A stretch of DNA of 64,000 nucleotides from Omphalotus guepiniiformis (GCA_028554645.1 JAQOOI010000019.1:744001-808000), one strand, 5' to 3'. Positions 36,046-49,365 are shown, numbered from the stretch's first letter. The notes: generated from the sequence alone by a model not told the origin. Numbers and translations are program-made.

Positions 36046-37279
36046 ATGGTTTATGAAGGTGTAACTTTCCGCGGCTCGAGCACCGGCGAAATAGTCAAGT
36101 CTACTTTCACCAGGGATAGTCTAGCCCCAGAAGAGGTCGCCATCGAAGTAACACACAGTGGACTATGTGGGACAGATCTCCACTTTCTACGTGCAGGCGT
36201 GGTCCTTGGCCATGAAGGTAAAGTTCGAAGACGTCTGACAGATGCATTGGGTTGAAAAATGTTTCAAGGTATCGGGGTGGTGAAAGAAACTGGTACAAAA
36301 GTCAAGACCCTCAAAGTCGGGGATAGGGTCGGCTGGTGCTATACCTTTAAAAACTGTGGAACGTGTCACGCCTGCCTTACTGCACATGAGTCCTATTGTC
36401 CAAATTCTGAAAAATTCGGGACGCACCACGCTGATCAGGGAGGATTCGGCAGCCTTGCTATAAAAGCCGAGGATTGGCTATTTAAGCTCCCAGATGGACT
36501 CAAATCCGAGCATGCTGGACCTTTAATGTGTATGAACCTCTGTCTGGTGATATGCCTTGTGCTGACTTTGCTGTTAAGGCGGAGGTGCCACTGTCTTCTC
36601 ACCTCTGATAGAGTACCTGAAACCGACCGATCGAGTGGGTGTCGTGGGCATTGGAGGACTAGGCCATCTCGCTGTCCAATTCGCCAGAAAAATGGGGTGT
36701 GATGTGGTTGCGTTTTCTGGAACAGAGTCGAAGCGTGAGGATGCCCTGAAGCTAGGTGCTCGCGAGTTTTACGCGGTGAAGGGCATAGAGGACTACAGCA
36801 CCCTGAATCTCCCAAAGCCTCTTGATGCTCTAATCGTAGCGGCATCAGAGAATGTAGATTTGTCCAAGTGGTATCAAATCCTGAACCCGGTAGCAACGGT
36901 CGTGTTCTTGACGATTTCGACTGAAAACATAGTCGCTCCAATTTTAGCCACAGTAGCGAGAGGCATCAAAATTATCGGGTAAGGCGAATTCAATTTATTC
37001 TTCTTCCTCTTATACCAGCCACTGACATGGTCGGCCCAGAACGGTGCCTGCATCTAAGCTTATAACGTGAGTGAAGGAATCAGAATAAAGCGACTATTAG
37101 CTGAAAAAACCTTTGTTTTTGTCAGTGCGCAGACACTGGAGTTTGCTGAGCGAAACAACATTGTTCCGATTATCGAGAAGTTTGCTATGAGCGAAGAAGG
37201 AATCACGAGCGCGATAGACAAGCTCGCGAAGGGGAATATTCGTTACCGAGGAGTGGTAACTTGGGAGTTGAATCAATGA
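36046..37279 (+). CDS. Zinc-dependent alcohol dehydrogenase (MDR family, cinnamyl-alcohol/YahK-like)
   Basis: The catalytic zinc site is seen in HSGLCGTDLHFLRAG (Cys) and VLGHEG (His-Glu). The structural zinc site is the region NCGTCHACLTAHESYC, which retains four cysteines at CGTC, CxxC and the last C. The Rossmann motif is GVVGIGGLGHLAVQFA, followed by VVAFSGTESKREDALKLGA. The end TSAIDKLAKGNIRYRGVVTW is the family's usual C-terminus. Introns lie at about 36218-36268, 36529-36577, 36979-37039 and 37070-37126; the micro-splits keep the frame. The enzyme would oxidise or reduce a small alcohol/aldehyde with NAD(P) in the cytosol. Confidence 0.88.
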
Positions 37280-37457
37280 ATGCGAAAATGAGGCCCACTG
37301 GCCAAGTGTCCCACATAAGAAAGTAAAAACTGTATTGGTGTCTTGTAGTACCGCAATCACGATGTGCAATGTAAATTTCTAGTTTCCAGTCGTGGTGGAT
37401 AGAAGCTAAAGGGAAAAAGCTCAAAGTGGGCGCTTACACTAGACGCTCGCGTGCTCA

Positions 37458-40422
37458 ATGCTCCTTCGAACGAGAAGGTCGTTCTGGACTTCCTTCCAAC
37501 AGATACATTGTCGCCGCCATTTAACCTCTGTACCTCCAGGGAATGAATCATCCTACGATGGTAAATACTATCGTTTCTGAAAGGATAGCTCCGAACTCAA
37601 TTTTCTGTTTTTTAGTATGCATAATTGGCGGTGGACATGCAGGATGCGAAGCAGCTGCAGCTGCTGCCAGAACAGGTGCTAAAACGCTTTTATTGACGCA
37701 AAGACTCGACACGATTGGAGAACTATCATGTAACCCGTCGATTGGAGGAGTTGGGAAGGGGACGCTAGTTCGTGAAGTGGATGCTTTGGACGGCCTCATG
37801 GGCCGCGTTTCTGGTGTGTTGTCTGTTTATATACGCGAAATTTACGATCTAAGGGATTTTAAGACAAGGCTGGTATTCAGTTTCATATGCTGAATCGTTC
37901 AAAGGGGGCCGCAGTATGGGTTAGTGCGACGGCTAGTGTTTTTCACGACTCAACGGCTTATGCACTCTCTAGGGTCCAAGAGCACAAATTGATCGAAAAT
38001 TATACAAAAGACATATGCAGGAAGCACTTTTCGAGTGCCCTAACCTTGAGATTAAGCCTGCCAGTGTTTTCGATTTAGTGTTCGCGGAGGCTGGAGAGAA
38101 CAGATGGGCTAAAGTGGCTGGTGTTCGTTTAGGTGCGTCTCCTCACGCCTCATGATCCTGCTTATAACGACCGTCTCTCAGACTCTGGAGAGGTGTACAA
38201 TTGTACTCAAGTGGTCATTTGCACTGGGACTTTTCTTTCGGGGGAAATACACATTGGTGAATATACACTCTGGCCTTCATTTTACCGTTATTATTCAACC
38301 GTCTGCTATAGGTCTGAAACGTTTCCCTGCCGGCAGAATCAACGAAGCACCTTCAATTGGCCTATCAGCTTCTCTCAACGCCGCCGGGTTCAAGCTACGT
38401 AGGCTACAAACTGGCACACCGGCGCGCTTAGACGGAAAGACTATCAACTTCACCGACCTTGCCCGCCAAGAAGGAGATGCTGATCCATCGCCCTTCAGTT
38501 ATCTGAACAGCAGAGTAGACAACGTCGATAACCAAATATCCTGTTTCCAGACCGCTACTACTACTGCGACGCATCAGATCGTAAAGGACAACATTCATCA
38601 ATGTGTTCATATCCAGGAGACCAAAAAAGGTGTGTGCACACATCTCCTTTGGAATCTCCTGCTTGGGCTTATGTTTGAGTGCCAGGACCAAGATATTGTC
38701 CCTCGTTAGAAGCCAAGATCCTTCGCTTCGGTCACCGTGACCATCACAACGTTTGGCTGGAGCCTGAAGGGTACGATTCTGGTAATTCTGCACCTACTCC
38801 GTCCAATGCAGGCAGCAGTTAACGGTTCACTGGCAGACATCATATACCCGAATGGTATCTCATGCAGTCTTCCTGAAGAGATTCAAGAGCCAATGATGCG
38901 CACCATACCTGGGCTGGAGAACGTTACAATGGTGCGACCTGCTTATGGCGTTGAATACGATCATGTCGACGCGAGAGAGCTGGGACGTACGTGCGCTCCA
39001 CTTTTTATACATATTACAAGCTTTTAATCGCTTCGCTTGTATTCTGTTTCTCTAGCCACGTTGGAGACCAAACGGATACAGGTTAGCATTTTCCGCACAG
39101 TACAAGCTTTCGATAAGTGAAATGTGTCATTTTCTTTTTCCTTCAATAGGGACTCTTCTTAGCTGGTCAAATTAATGGTACGATCCACTCTTGATGTAGC
39201 ATGCTACATGTTGCTCAAGCGTAGCGTGATTCGGTTAGGAACCACCGGATACGAAGAAGCTGCCGCGCAAGGCATCGTCGCTGGGATAAACGCAGGACTA
39301 GCTGCGTTGCATCGTGCACCCTTTGTACTCACAAGGGCGGATGGTTACACTGGCGTCATGATCGACGACTTGATCATCAAGGGCACCGAAGAGCCTTGTA
39401 CGTGCTTGTTTCCCATTTCTACACAACCATGACGAGCGGGAATTGATATGCTGTGTTTTAGACCGAATGTTCACATCTCGGTCGGAATACCGCATGACAT
39501 TGCGGAGCGATAACGCTGATCTGCGTCTAACGGAGAAAGGTGAGATTTAATGGGTGGACTACATACAAATTGTGCTTTTGGCTGAATGATAATTAGGTAG
39601 ACGTGCTGGTATCGTTTCTGACCAGAGATGGGCATCTTTTCAGAGAACACGAGATCAATTAAACAACGCTACTGAGTTGTTGAAGGGATTACAGCTTTCA
39701 CCGCAGGTCGGTCCTTGTTCTGTATGACACGGTTGGTTTGTTAATTCATTGAACTAGAGGTGGGCGGATCATGGGTACCACGTCCCTCTCGATGGCATTC
39801 GGAGGAGGTAAGGGCTCCCTTCGCCTCGCTTTTTGTTCGTATGAACTCCCGCTTAAATTTCACTAGTGCTTTCGATATGCTCCGGTATCACACCATAACC
39901 TCAATCGCATTGCAACCCTTGATTCCGGAGCTCGCGCAATACGACCCCAGGATCCTAGCTCGCATCGACATTGACGGTACGTTTCTCTTCCGCGGCTCTT
40001 CCTTCTCATCTCCCTCCCTTACTGCCAAGTACTAATGACTGCTACTTCACAGGCCGTTACAGCGCGCAACTTTTCCGTCAGGAAGCTGACCTGCGATACT
40101 TCCAAGAAGACGAAAACCTTATTTTGGACCCACAAATGGATTATCATACCGTCGAAGGACTGAGCTCTGAAGTTCGTGAGAGGCTGTTCAGGGTTCGGCC
40201 TACGACTATCGTTCGTGGTTTCCCTTTGTTGCGAGTTTTGGTTTACTGAGTGACGGCTTTCCTTTCCTTTCCGCCTTTCTTTATTCATTCTTGTAGGGCG
40301 CAGCAAAACGAATGGAAGGGATGACACCGACGTCGATTGTTTCGCTCTTACGCCATGCTAAGCGGACGTTCAGACAATACCAGGAGTCGCTTGTCCAAGA
40401 AACTCAGGCTCAGACATCTTGA
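37458..40422 (+). CDS. MTO1: Mitochondrial tRNA uridine-5-carboxymethylaminomethyl modification enzyme MTO1/GidA
   Basis: The first exon (37458-37560) encodes an Arg-rich leader, [20 protein letters not shown], typical of a mitochondrial presequence. It splices in phase into [17 protein letters not shown], the FAD-binding opening of MnmG. Further family blocks are [71 protein letters not shown] and [13 protein letters not shown] [14 protein letters not shown]. Then come [20 protein letters not shown], and at the end [14 protein letters not shown]. With MSS1/GTPBP3 the enzyme modifies the wobble uridine of mitochondrial tRNAs. There are many short introns. A downstream ATG at 37543 would lose the presequence, so 37458 is preferred. 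Confidence 0.9.
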
Positions 40423-40765
40423 GCTGGGGCAAAACTTCCCTTGCTTGTGTACCAAACTATGGGGGTCATGATATACCTACTATCACTCCGTCGTCAAGAT
40501 TCGCGGAGCAAACCTCAGCTTGCTTCTGGAATGTAGCAAGACCAGAGCTCGACGGCTTGTCACTGGGCAGAAGAGTATTACGAAAATGAGCTTGCTCAAT
40601 CTATGTTGATACTGCCTTGATCTGCAATTTTTCATTGAATCAGTCTAGCATAGTCTATCTTATCCCCTCATCTCATCGAGATAGATATTCTCATCATAGT
40701 ATGCACAGTGAAATTCTACTTGGTCTTGTCATTCCACCTACACATAGATATGAGTTCATCTAACA
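40423..40765. other. Convergent 3' region
   Basis: This is non-coding sequence between MTO1 (plus) and the mitochondrial carrier (minus). Confidence 0.5.
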
Positions 40766-42186
40766 TCAAGTGAAAACATCAAAATCAACCCACAAATCCA
40801 TAAACATCTTCCAAAGCACCGAAAACATGAGCCCTTGCAACCCATTAGCCAAAATCCTCGTCTTGAGACCCCTCCCGAAGAGTCCCTTCAGCCCGTCCTG
40901 AGCAATGACAGCCTTTGCAGCGTTCAAGTAACCGATCCGGGTCTCATTTACTTGGCGGTAGGTTTTGAGTACACGGAGAGAGTTTGAGATGGTATCGGAG
41001 ACGACGGAGGCGACGAAGCCTATGAAAGCTTGCCGTAGAAGTTTCTGGGCTAGATGGTCGGGCGTCGGGATGTGGTCTTGGAGGTAGTTGTATGTGCCGA
41101 ACCACTGGAAGGGAAGGGGGAAAGGTGTGAGTGGGTGTGAAGTAAAAGTTATAAATATGCACATAAACACCATACCGGGTAATGTCCGACGAACGTGGCA
41201 GCTGCGGTGGCTAGTGCACCATACCATAACGTTCCAATACCATACAACTTGATCTGCACAGATTTAACACGATAACCATCGAAATCAATCACAGTAAATT
41301 AATATGTGTCTGACTTTCGTCCTCACCCTAGTTCTCAGTATAGCCAACCCCTGCCTTCCTTGCGTCTGCATCGTAGTCTTCAGAGTATCAACCGGTGTCA
41401 ATATCATTCTAAAACACGCCGCGGCTATCGAGGCAAACACCGTCTTGGCGAGGGAGGGAAGTTGTTTCATGAAGGTGTTGGACTCCAGGAGGGCGAGGAT
41501 ACCGACGTTGGCTGCTGTATCGCCGAAACGTGATACAGGACCTTGGAAAAGAGCTGGTAGGAGACCTTGGTAGTATCGCGTCCAGCCGCCATCGTCGTAG
41601 AGTATACGGATAGCTTGGGTTGTTGTGGTACCGTAGCGGTATTGGTAGTTCATGACTGTGCGTAAGGGCTGTAGGTCCTCTGATCAGTTAAGTGGAGTGA
41701 GGAGAAGAAAGGGACGTACCATAAGAGTTAGGACTTGAAGGACCATCGCTGTATGAGGGAGATAATATTATATTAACAGATGCAATCAAGTTAGCCCATG
41801 ATGATCCCACACACCTGCAGCGCCTGCCAGTCCTCCTCCAAGCGCTGACTTTAGCGCCTTCTTAAAGTCGAACTAGAAGCCTATCTTCAATCCCAATTGA
41901 CCATCCCGCTGCAAAGTCTATCATCACACACCTCTGTATCATTAGATTCGATGATTCCCTTGATAAGTAGCGCCAACAAAGCAACACCCAGCACAAAGCA
42001 GGCAACATAAAACACTATCGTGCTAGTACTCCATGTCTTCGCTGGTAACGCCTCAGGCTGGCTCTCCTCATCAACTCTGACTTCACCCGCATAGCTTTGG
42101 TTGGGTTCACTGTTTAGTAAAAGAGGCTGTGATTCTGAGTCTATGGTCGGAGACGTAACGAGGACTTTTGGTGGATCTGTGGCCAT
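40766..42186 (-). CDS. Mitochondrial carrier family protein with N-terminal membrane segment
   Basis: The first exon (ATG 42186) encodes a 50-residue polar leader and one strong membrane segment (IVFYVACFVLGVALLALLI). Later exons encode carrier repeats: DFKKALKSALGGGLAGAA, GWTRYYQGLLPALFQGPVSR, ILTPVDTLKTTMQTQG, which has a carrier-type PxD motif, and GLKGLFGRGLKTRILANGLQ. It closely follows the layout of an agaricomycete carrier-like family in which a soluble leader and an extra helix precede the carrier body. Of the PX(D/E)xx(K/R) signatures, that in the central repeat is clearest and others are degenerate, so transport substrate and even transport activity are uncertain. Location is likely the mitochondrial inner or outer membrane. 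Confidence 0.75.
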
Positions 42187-42851
42187 GGCCGTTGGGGTGT
42201 GGGATGTAGTCGTGGTGAGAGAGAACCCACTGGCTAAAGCTGGCTAATAGTAACTAGTCTTACTCATCGTGAAAGAAGGAGCAACTGATAAGATAACGTG
42301 AATGTTATCGGCGACCGTACCATATATGTACTTGTAGCCGGAGCTTCGGCACTTCGCTTTCCATATATATAGTCACTTCTCGGCACAGAGTCCGGATTCC
42401 GGAGTATGGTCCCTTGAGAATTTGCCAACCAGTATGACGCTATAAAGATGAGCTTCCTCATACTGCGGGGATTCGAAGACACGTTCTTCTTCCAAAGATA
42501 CTTAAGAATCATAAGATCCCGCTTCTGCAATGGGAATTGTACCTTGTCTGAATTCTGGGACCCACTCAGGGAGCAACTGCAGTACCTACATGGAGGTGAG
42601 AGAAAGTACTGACACTGATTAAGGAACCTTCTGCGGACACCGATTTATCAATTCTTGACGCACGAATACAAATCTCAAGCATAGCAGTACAAACTACAAC
42701 CCTGATCCCTCCTTACCCCACGAGCGCAAACCCAGAATCCAAAATGTCAGACCAACACGTCGACACAGGTCACAGCTGCCGCAAGTGTTTACCCACCCGG
42801 GCTTACTGACCTCCATACACTGCACAAGAAATACACCCTTCCAATCTTCGC
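42187..42851. other. Intergenic
   Basis: This is the promoter of the carrier gene and the 3' region of the DUF2470 gene. An open frame at 42264-42530 (minus) has no supporting features. Confidence 0.5.
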
Positions 42852-43684
42852 CTACTCCACCTTCATAACCGAATTAATCCTCGCAGACTGGATCTGCTTT
42901 CGCAAGTCTTGCCATATAGGCATACCAATTACCAATGTGAGTGCCACATAAGCAGCCTAATTATCCAACAAAACCATCAGCCCCCAGACAAGCGCAGAAA
43001 GGCACGAATACTTACCCCCAGTGCAAATCCTGTCTGATGTCTCCTGCAGAGCGTATACGTGTACCCCGCCTCGAGAACATGTAAGCCGGCGCCAATCTTG
43101 AGACCCCAGACTGACGCGGTGCCGAGGTACGGGTAGAGGACTTTTGCGGGGAGGAATAACGGTGAAGTGCTTTCTTTGGGGAAGTAGGCGAAGTAAGACA
43201 GAGCACCGAGCAGTATAAATGTCGTGACCGAAGCTAGGGGAACGTGTAAGGTTGTAATTCGAGGTGTTTTAATCTACGGGTTTCGAGCGTTGAGATTTGA
43301 GAAGGAGTAAGCTTCAAAGGAATAGACGTACCATCCCTAGTCCTTCTTGAGCAATAGCTTTCATCTCAAGAAGACGAGGTTTGACATCATCATAACCAGC
43401 CAGAGGCGGGTCCAGAACGACGCGAACTTCCTTCTTTGCTCCCCCTTTCATCGTACACGTCAGCGTCATGCTCTGCAACAAGTGCATTTCGCACAATTCA
43501 GCCAAGACCACAACAGCAAAATCTACGCAACTGCACCCACCTTGGTATCAATAGCAGACATCTCTGCGCTCTGAATAGCCCCATCGACTTTCCCATACCA
43601 TTTAGCATACGCTACGAGAGTATCCGGATGACTAGACATGTACATCCGTAAGAATCCTGATTTTTCTGCTACTGGGTCGCCCAT
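42852..43684 (-). CDS. DUF2470-domain membrane protein
   Basis: Four exons give roughly 230 residues. The start ATG at 43684 begins MGDPVAEKSGFLRMYMSSH. The DUF2470 part includes AYAKWYGKVDGAIQSAEM and KSMTLTCTMKGGAKKEVRV, and ends PRLLEMKAIAQEGLGM. The second half has three hydrophobic helices (TTFILLGALSYFAYF, a segment around TASVWGLKIGAGLHVLEAGY, and AAYVALTLVIGMPIW). DUF2470 is related to heme-binding split-barrel proteins. The fusion to a membrane domain is common in fungi, with function unknown. Confidence 0.75.
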
Positions 43685-44329
43685 TGCTGATGTTTTTGCG
43701 AACAGAGGGTAGAAGGCGAGTGGGAGACAGAGCGTGGAGAAATTACTGTCGTGGTTCGTGTTAAATACGCCCTCGGTGCCTCGGTGGTTGACTCGGGGTG
43801 CACGGAGTTCCCCATTTCATCGGACTCCGAGAGTGGGTCACTAGCTGATTGTCCGGGACAGCTCGATTATATCGTTTATATGTGTCTCAAGCTACTTTCA
43901 TGCGATGAGGTTCACCTGACGAATTGTGTCGAGATAGTTGGTGTTTGAATGAGAGCGTAGGGCTGGCGTAGGTATACCTCTGCCGGGGAGCCGGCTATCC
44001 GGCCTACCTCGCCTGCCGAATTCCCTTTGCGCCTACAATGGCCCTACTCCTAACTCTTCAGTACTCCTTCGGCTTTTTGTTCCCAGTAGGACTCAGATCT
44101 GGACTAGCTCTATGATGTTGACCTGGTGAAAAACAATGTAACTATCTAGAAACTTTACCCTTCGCGCGCACCCATTTTTCATATCCCGAATAATTCAGTA
44201 GGAGGCTGGAGCCAAGACCGACGCTTGCAGCTGCGATGGTGTCCACAAGAATGAATTTTCACGGCGTGTCTATAGCCTGCTCCGACGAACTAGCTGGTGC
44301 CTTGCACAAGATGAATGGTAGTAAATGGC
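43685..44329. other. Intergenic, outside the module
   Basis: No gene is supported. Similarity to the left module copy starts at about 44330. Confidence 0.5.
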
Positions 44330-44800
44330 CCTGGAGCCCGGAGTTTGGTCTGACTGCTAGCCAAGTCAGCTGGGAACCATGGTAGACAAATGAACGAGAA
44401 TAACTGAGGACTTCAGGATTGCTTAGGTGAAGACGCAGTGTAGATGACCATCAATAAGGTACTAGGTGTGCTGAGGATCCCGGTGGAAAGGATATCTGGA
44501 TGGAAATGAATACTCATCGGAGCGCTCATCTGCCGTCTAAGACTATATAACCGACAGCCTCAGCCTGAGGTGAGGTCTTCACTTGATATCCTCCAGGCAA
44601 TTTCGAGCCTAAGTCAGAAGTTGTATAAGCCGCAAGATGAAAAGATGAGAGAAACATCCAAGCTATCAAATTTCAGCGCCTAACAGCAAGGCGCTTAGTG
44701 TACAAAGTTGAGAGAAAAGTCGCGTCGCGCTCGTGGGACACATCGAAGTAGCTATAGCATCGTACGATGTCAGTAAAAATTTCATTCTTGCTTTCACTCC
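44330..44800 (+). promoter_or_regulatory. Promoter of the intact oxidosqualene cyclase (block P)
   Basis: These 470 bases upstream of the OSC start are shared with 16310-16840. A TATATAA sequence occurs at about 44545. Confidence 0.5.
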
Positions 44801-47460
44801 ATGTACAACCGCATTGAACTACCGGAATCTGGCAAGCAGCCTTTCACAGACTATTCGCGGTGGAGACTTCTTGTAAATGACGGTGGGCGGCATACCTGGC
44901 ATTATCTCAGGTCAGACGAGGAGTGTCAAGAATGGCCGCAGAACACGATAGACAAATTTTGGTTGGGTTTACCAACGGTAAGTACTATAATTGCTTTGTT
45001 TTACGGTAGGCAGTTCCTTATGATTGCTTGCGAAGGATTTGCCGCAATTAAGCCCTGCAAAAGACGCACTTGAAGCTGCGAAGAACGGATATACGTTCTA
45101 TAAAAATCTTCAAGCTCACGATGGCCATTGGCCAGGCGAATACGGAGGTCCTATGTTCTTGCTTCCTGGTCTCGTTATTGGGTCGTATATATCTGGGATG
45201 GGGTTCAAGGACGAGGAAAGGAGAGAAATGATTCGGTACCTCATGAACCGTGCACATCCTGAAGATGGTGGTTGGGGCATGTGAGTCAACTATTTCGTTT
45301 AGTTCGATATTCTAGGCAAATGTCCGAGTCGTTGTTCTTTAACCATCAGAGTCAAAAAAAGTTAATAGTCGTTTCCCTTTCTTTTAGCCACGTTGAAGGC
45401 CACTCAACCGTCTTTGGTACTGCGCTCAATTATACTTCTCTACGTCTTCTTGGTGTTGCCCCCGACCACCCTGTCTGCGTCAAAGCACGGGGAACCCTCC
45501 ACAAACTTGGCGGAGCCTGTGCCATCCCAGCCTGGGGGAAATTTTGGCTTTCCCTGCTAAATGTATACGACTGGGCAGGCAATAATCCAGTCCCGCCCGA
45601 ACTCTGGCTCCTCCCATCCTCGCTCCCCTTTCACCCCAGCCGGTGGTGGATCCACACTCGCAACGTCTACATTCCTATGTCCTATCTTTATGGAGTACGC
45701 TTTCAGGCTCCAGAAGACGATCTCGTATTAGCGTTAAGAGAAGAGCTTTACCCGCAGAATTTTTACTCTATCGATTGGCCGGCACAGAGGAACAACGTGT
45801 CCGAAGCAGATTTATACTCCCCGCATAGTGCACTGTTCGATGCGATTAGCGTTGCTCTATCTTTGTATGAGAACTGTTCGTTACCGCCACTACGCAAGGC
45901 AGCTCTAGCCAAAGCGTACGACCTCATCGTCATGGAGGATGAGAATACCTCTTACCAGACTCTCGGACCCGTATCGAAGATGTTCAACCTTGTCGCTCGT
46001 GTATATTGCGAAGGGCGTGAATCCGAGGCGTTCAAGCTTCATGCGCAGAAGCGGGCGGATTTCATGTGGATTGGAGCCGAGGGAATGATGATGTGCGGAA
46101 CGAATGGGAGTCAGGTGTGGGATCTCGCATTCATTTCGCAGGCGGTAGTGGAGACTGGTTTGGCAAAATTGGAGGAGAACAAGGAGGATTTGAAGAAGGC
46201 TTTGGAATGGTTTGAGCAGGCGCAGATGTTGGAAAATCCAACGCATTTCGAGAAGGCGTTCAGGCATAGGACACGGGGTGCTTGGGGATTCAGTACCAAG
46301 GAGCAGGGGTATACGGTCAGTGATTGTACTGGCGAAGGAGTGAAGTCTGTTATTTTCCTACAAAGTCTGGAGTACGTCTTTGCAGCTGATTTCTCTTCGC
46401 TGGATGTTACTAATGTTAGTCGCAGCTATACACCAAAACTTGTATCAGAGGAACGAATGTGTTGGGCGGTCGATACAATGCTTTCTCTTCAAAATGCTAA
46501 CGGTGGATTCGCAAGTTACGAGCTCGTGCGTGCACCCTTGTGGATCGAACTCTTCAATCCTGCGGAGGTGTTCGGTTCGTTTTAGATTTTTGCCAAAGTA
46601 TGCTGTCTCTAATATCCTCCATCCCGTTAGGTGACATCATGACTGAATATTGCTATCCGGAATGTACAACCTCTGTCATCACTTCTCTTTCCATCTTTCG
46701 CAAGCACAATCCGCACTATCGCTCAAAAGACATCGAGTACGTCTTCATTTCGGTCCTTTTCATGAATCGAGTGCCTAACTAGATCATTCGTACTTAGAAC
46801 CACCATCCAAAAGGCAATAACGTACCTACACGCTGCACAAAAACCTGAAGGCGGATGGCTCGGCTCCTGGGGAATCTGTTTTACCTACGCGACTATGTTC
46901 GCGCTCGAAAGTCTTTCCCTTGTGGGGGAGAATTACTCCAATAGCTCGTACTCGAAGCGAGCGTGCGAGTTTCTCATTAAGAAACAGAGAGGGGATGGAG
47001 GATGGGGGGAAAGCTACAAGGTAGGATTTCCGAAATTTCCTTCCTCGCTATGGACTCATGTTGAGTCATCATTCCAGTCGTGTGAGAAGGCAGCATGGAT
47101 TGAGCATGCGGAGTCGCAAGTCGTGCAGACGTGCTGGGCGATATTAGCATTGATGTATGCTGGGTATCCCCACCCTGAACCTTTGGAGAAGGCTGTTCGG
47201 TTGGTTATGAGCAGACAGTCACCAGTAATTTTTTTCCTTCCTTCCTTCCTGACTTGGGCGCATGTTGACACGTTAATTCGCAGGACGGCTCATGGCCACA
47301 AGAAGCCATCGAGGGAATCTTCAATAAGAATTGCGCTATTGCTTATCCGAACTTCAAGTTCTCGTTCCCAATTTGGATGTTGGGCAAGGCGTATTGGTAT
47401 TTGAAAAAGTTGAGAGGGGACGTTAATGGAGACGCGGTTGGAAGGATCAATGGAGCGTGA
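44801..47460 (+). CDS. Oxidosqualene cyclase (lanosterol-synthase-like)
   Basis: Seven exons (44801-44977, 45036-45280, 45388-46574, 46631-46736, 46798-47020, 47078-47224, 47284-47460) join in frame to 753 residues, the usual size for the family. Conserved blocks are [104 protein letters not shown] and [21 protein letters not shown] motifs are spread along the chain. The catalytic acid motif reads DCTGE around Asp453, whereas most lanosterol synthases have DCTAE. The enzyme folds 2,3-oxidosqualene (or a dioxide) into a tetracyclic sterol or triterpene at the ER or lipid-droplet membrane. Linkage to a zinc-finger gene and peptide genes, and duplication as a unit, favour a specialised triterpene role over housekeeping ERG7. 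Confidence 0.9.
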
Positions 47461-49365
47461 TGGTAGCGGTGTTTTGGACGGTTAAAGTCCTTGTACAAAG
47501 TAATATCTTGGACTACTGATAGATTATTAGGTCTGAAAGGCTTCGCCGCCGTACCGCAGTCAAGCCTAGGAAATCCACTTTACATAACTTCCAGTGACCG
47601 CAAAAAAATTATGCCCCCTTCCTTATATGGAAGGTGACTTTAACTGCTTCATTTCAAAAGTACCACTTAATGTTGTGAGTAGGACTCATGTTAGATGGTG
47701 TGTGCTCATATATGCTCAAAAGAATTTTGTAAATACTTTGAGGAGGTTGTGAGCACCTTGAAGAGCCTCCGGCAGGCAAGCCCACAGCCACCTTCCCGAT
47801 GGGGACATGCCATCATTCTTTCTGCGGTCACTGCGACGCTACCTGGCTCAAAAGCATGTCGTCTCTTGTCTTAAAGGAAATTCTGGTGTAATAGCGCTTC
47901 CCTTTTGCCGATGAGCGCTGAGCCTGTAGCTAGATGAATTTCTCCATCCTCTGGTTCTATGTAGAACCACCCCCGCTACGGCCATCTCGGACAGGATGCG
48001 GTACACCAGTGGTATGGTACGAAAACAGATGACTGAAGCTCCTCTGAAGGTCGATTACTTGGAAGGAAGGAAGAGAGTACAAATGTAAGGTCTTCGTGAA
48101 CTTCATGTCGAAGTCACTGACAAGTTTTCTTCTTGAATCTGAATTGTTTGAATATATGAACATCGTTCAACATAGTATTTCATTCATACATGCGTGACTT
48201 TGGCGATCACCACGTACAGTAACATAGGATGCTAGAGGATGCCACGCAACGCTCCCTATCTCGCAGAAGGGGCAAATGCAGAACATTGGCCGTGGCGCCC
48301 TCCACAGATACCTGCAGGACCTGACAATCTCGGGTAAGATCTTCTTGAGTTCTCCATTGCACCACCCGAGAAATCTCCTTATACATATCTTCTATCAGCT
48401 TCTACTATCAGCTTCTATCCGACGGATAACCCTCTATAATCCTGCTATGAACTGGGGCGCAATAAAGGCTGTTAACGACATCACATGCTGAAACGCTGAT
48501 GGCTGACTCCAGGTTTGGCAGAGCAGAAGTTGACTTTGTTCAAGTCCGACTCGTTAAAGTCCCTCCCCGACTGGTCGAACCTTCATCTAAAACTGTAGAT
48601 CCCCCGGCTGAACTATATTAGATTATATTGGTATGCATACTCCTGCTATCCTAAGTATGTCGTTGACTAACAGAAATTCGAAATCATTTTCATATCCCCA
48701 GTGAAAATATGAATTCAAGCCAGGATAAATGACAACCATCATTTTCAATATGCAGATGTGGCTTCCAGTTTTCAAATTTGAAGCCGGTGAGGGATCCTGC
48801 TGCGCCGTCGGTAAGAGGATCCGGCGGTATGAACTCCTTCGGAGAAAGGTGGTGAAACTTGACGCTCGAGCTCAAGCTGAACGAGTGAGTGGGTTTGGAG
48901 TTTCTAGCGAGCCGTTACCTCCTATCGAAATGCGCAGTACAACTTGTTGATGTATTTGAAGACAGTAACGCTCATTACACTTCCGACTACCTTCCACTCA
49001 TCCATATGACTCGGTAATCTTTTTTTGATTTTGTATGTTTGGAGGAACGTTTTCCGCCGAAGCCAGCGAGGCCTCTGGCCCCGGCCCGTTGGTGGACGAG
49101 GGATCGTCACCCCGTCATGGGACACAGGTACATGAAGTAACATAGTATTTTCGGTCATTTTCGGTAATCTTGGCCTTGATGACTTCGCGATCGAGTAGAG
49201 CGTAGCCCGCAAGTTTCGGATGGCATCAATCGTTAAGCGTTGATATTGAGGCCTTGAGGATTTGCAGGCGATATAAATGGTATACATAACCATATTGCTT
49301 TCGAGTTGCTGCCTAAAACACTCAAACTTTTCCAGACTGGTGCTTTCGACCTATATCTCTTCCAA
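47461..49365. other. Spacer between OSC and zinc-finger gene
   Basis: No gene is supported. Portions match the left spacer in inverted orientation, for example about 48530-48600 with 12420-12490. It includes the zinc-finger promoter. Confidence 0.5.

Noticed and set aside
37543..37893. Start of MTO1 at the ATG at 37543
   Set aside because: Reading through without the first intron gives no presequence. The exon starting at 37458 splices in phase and gives a typical mitochondrial leader.
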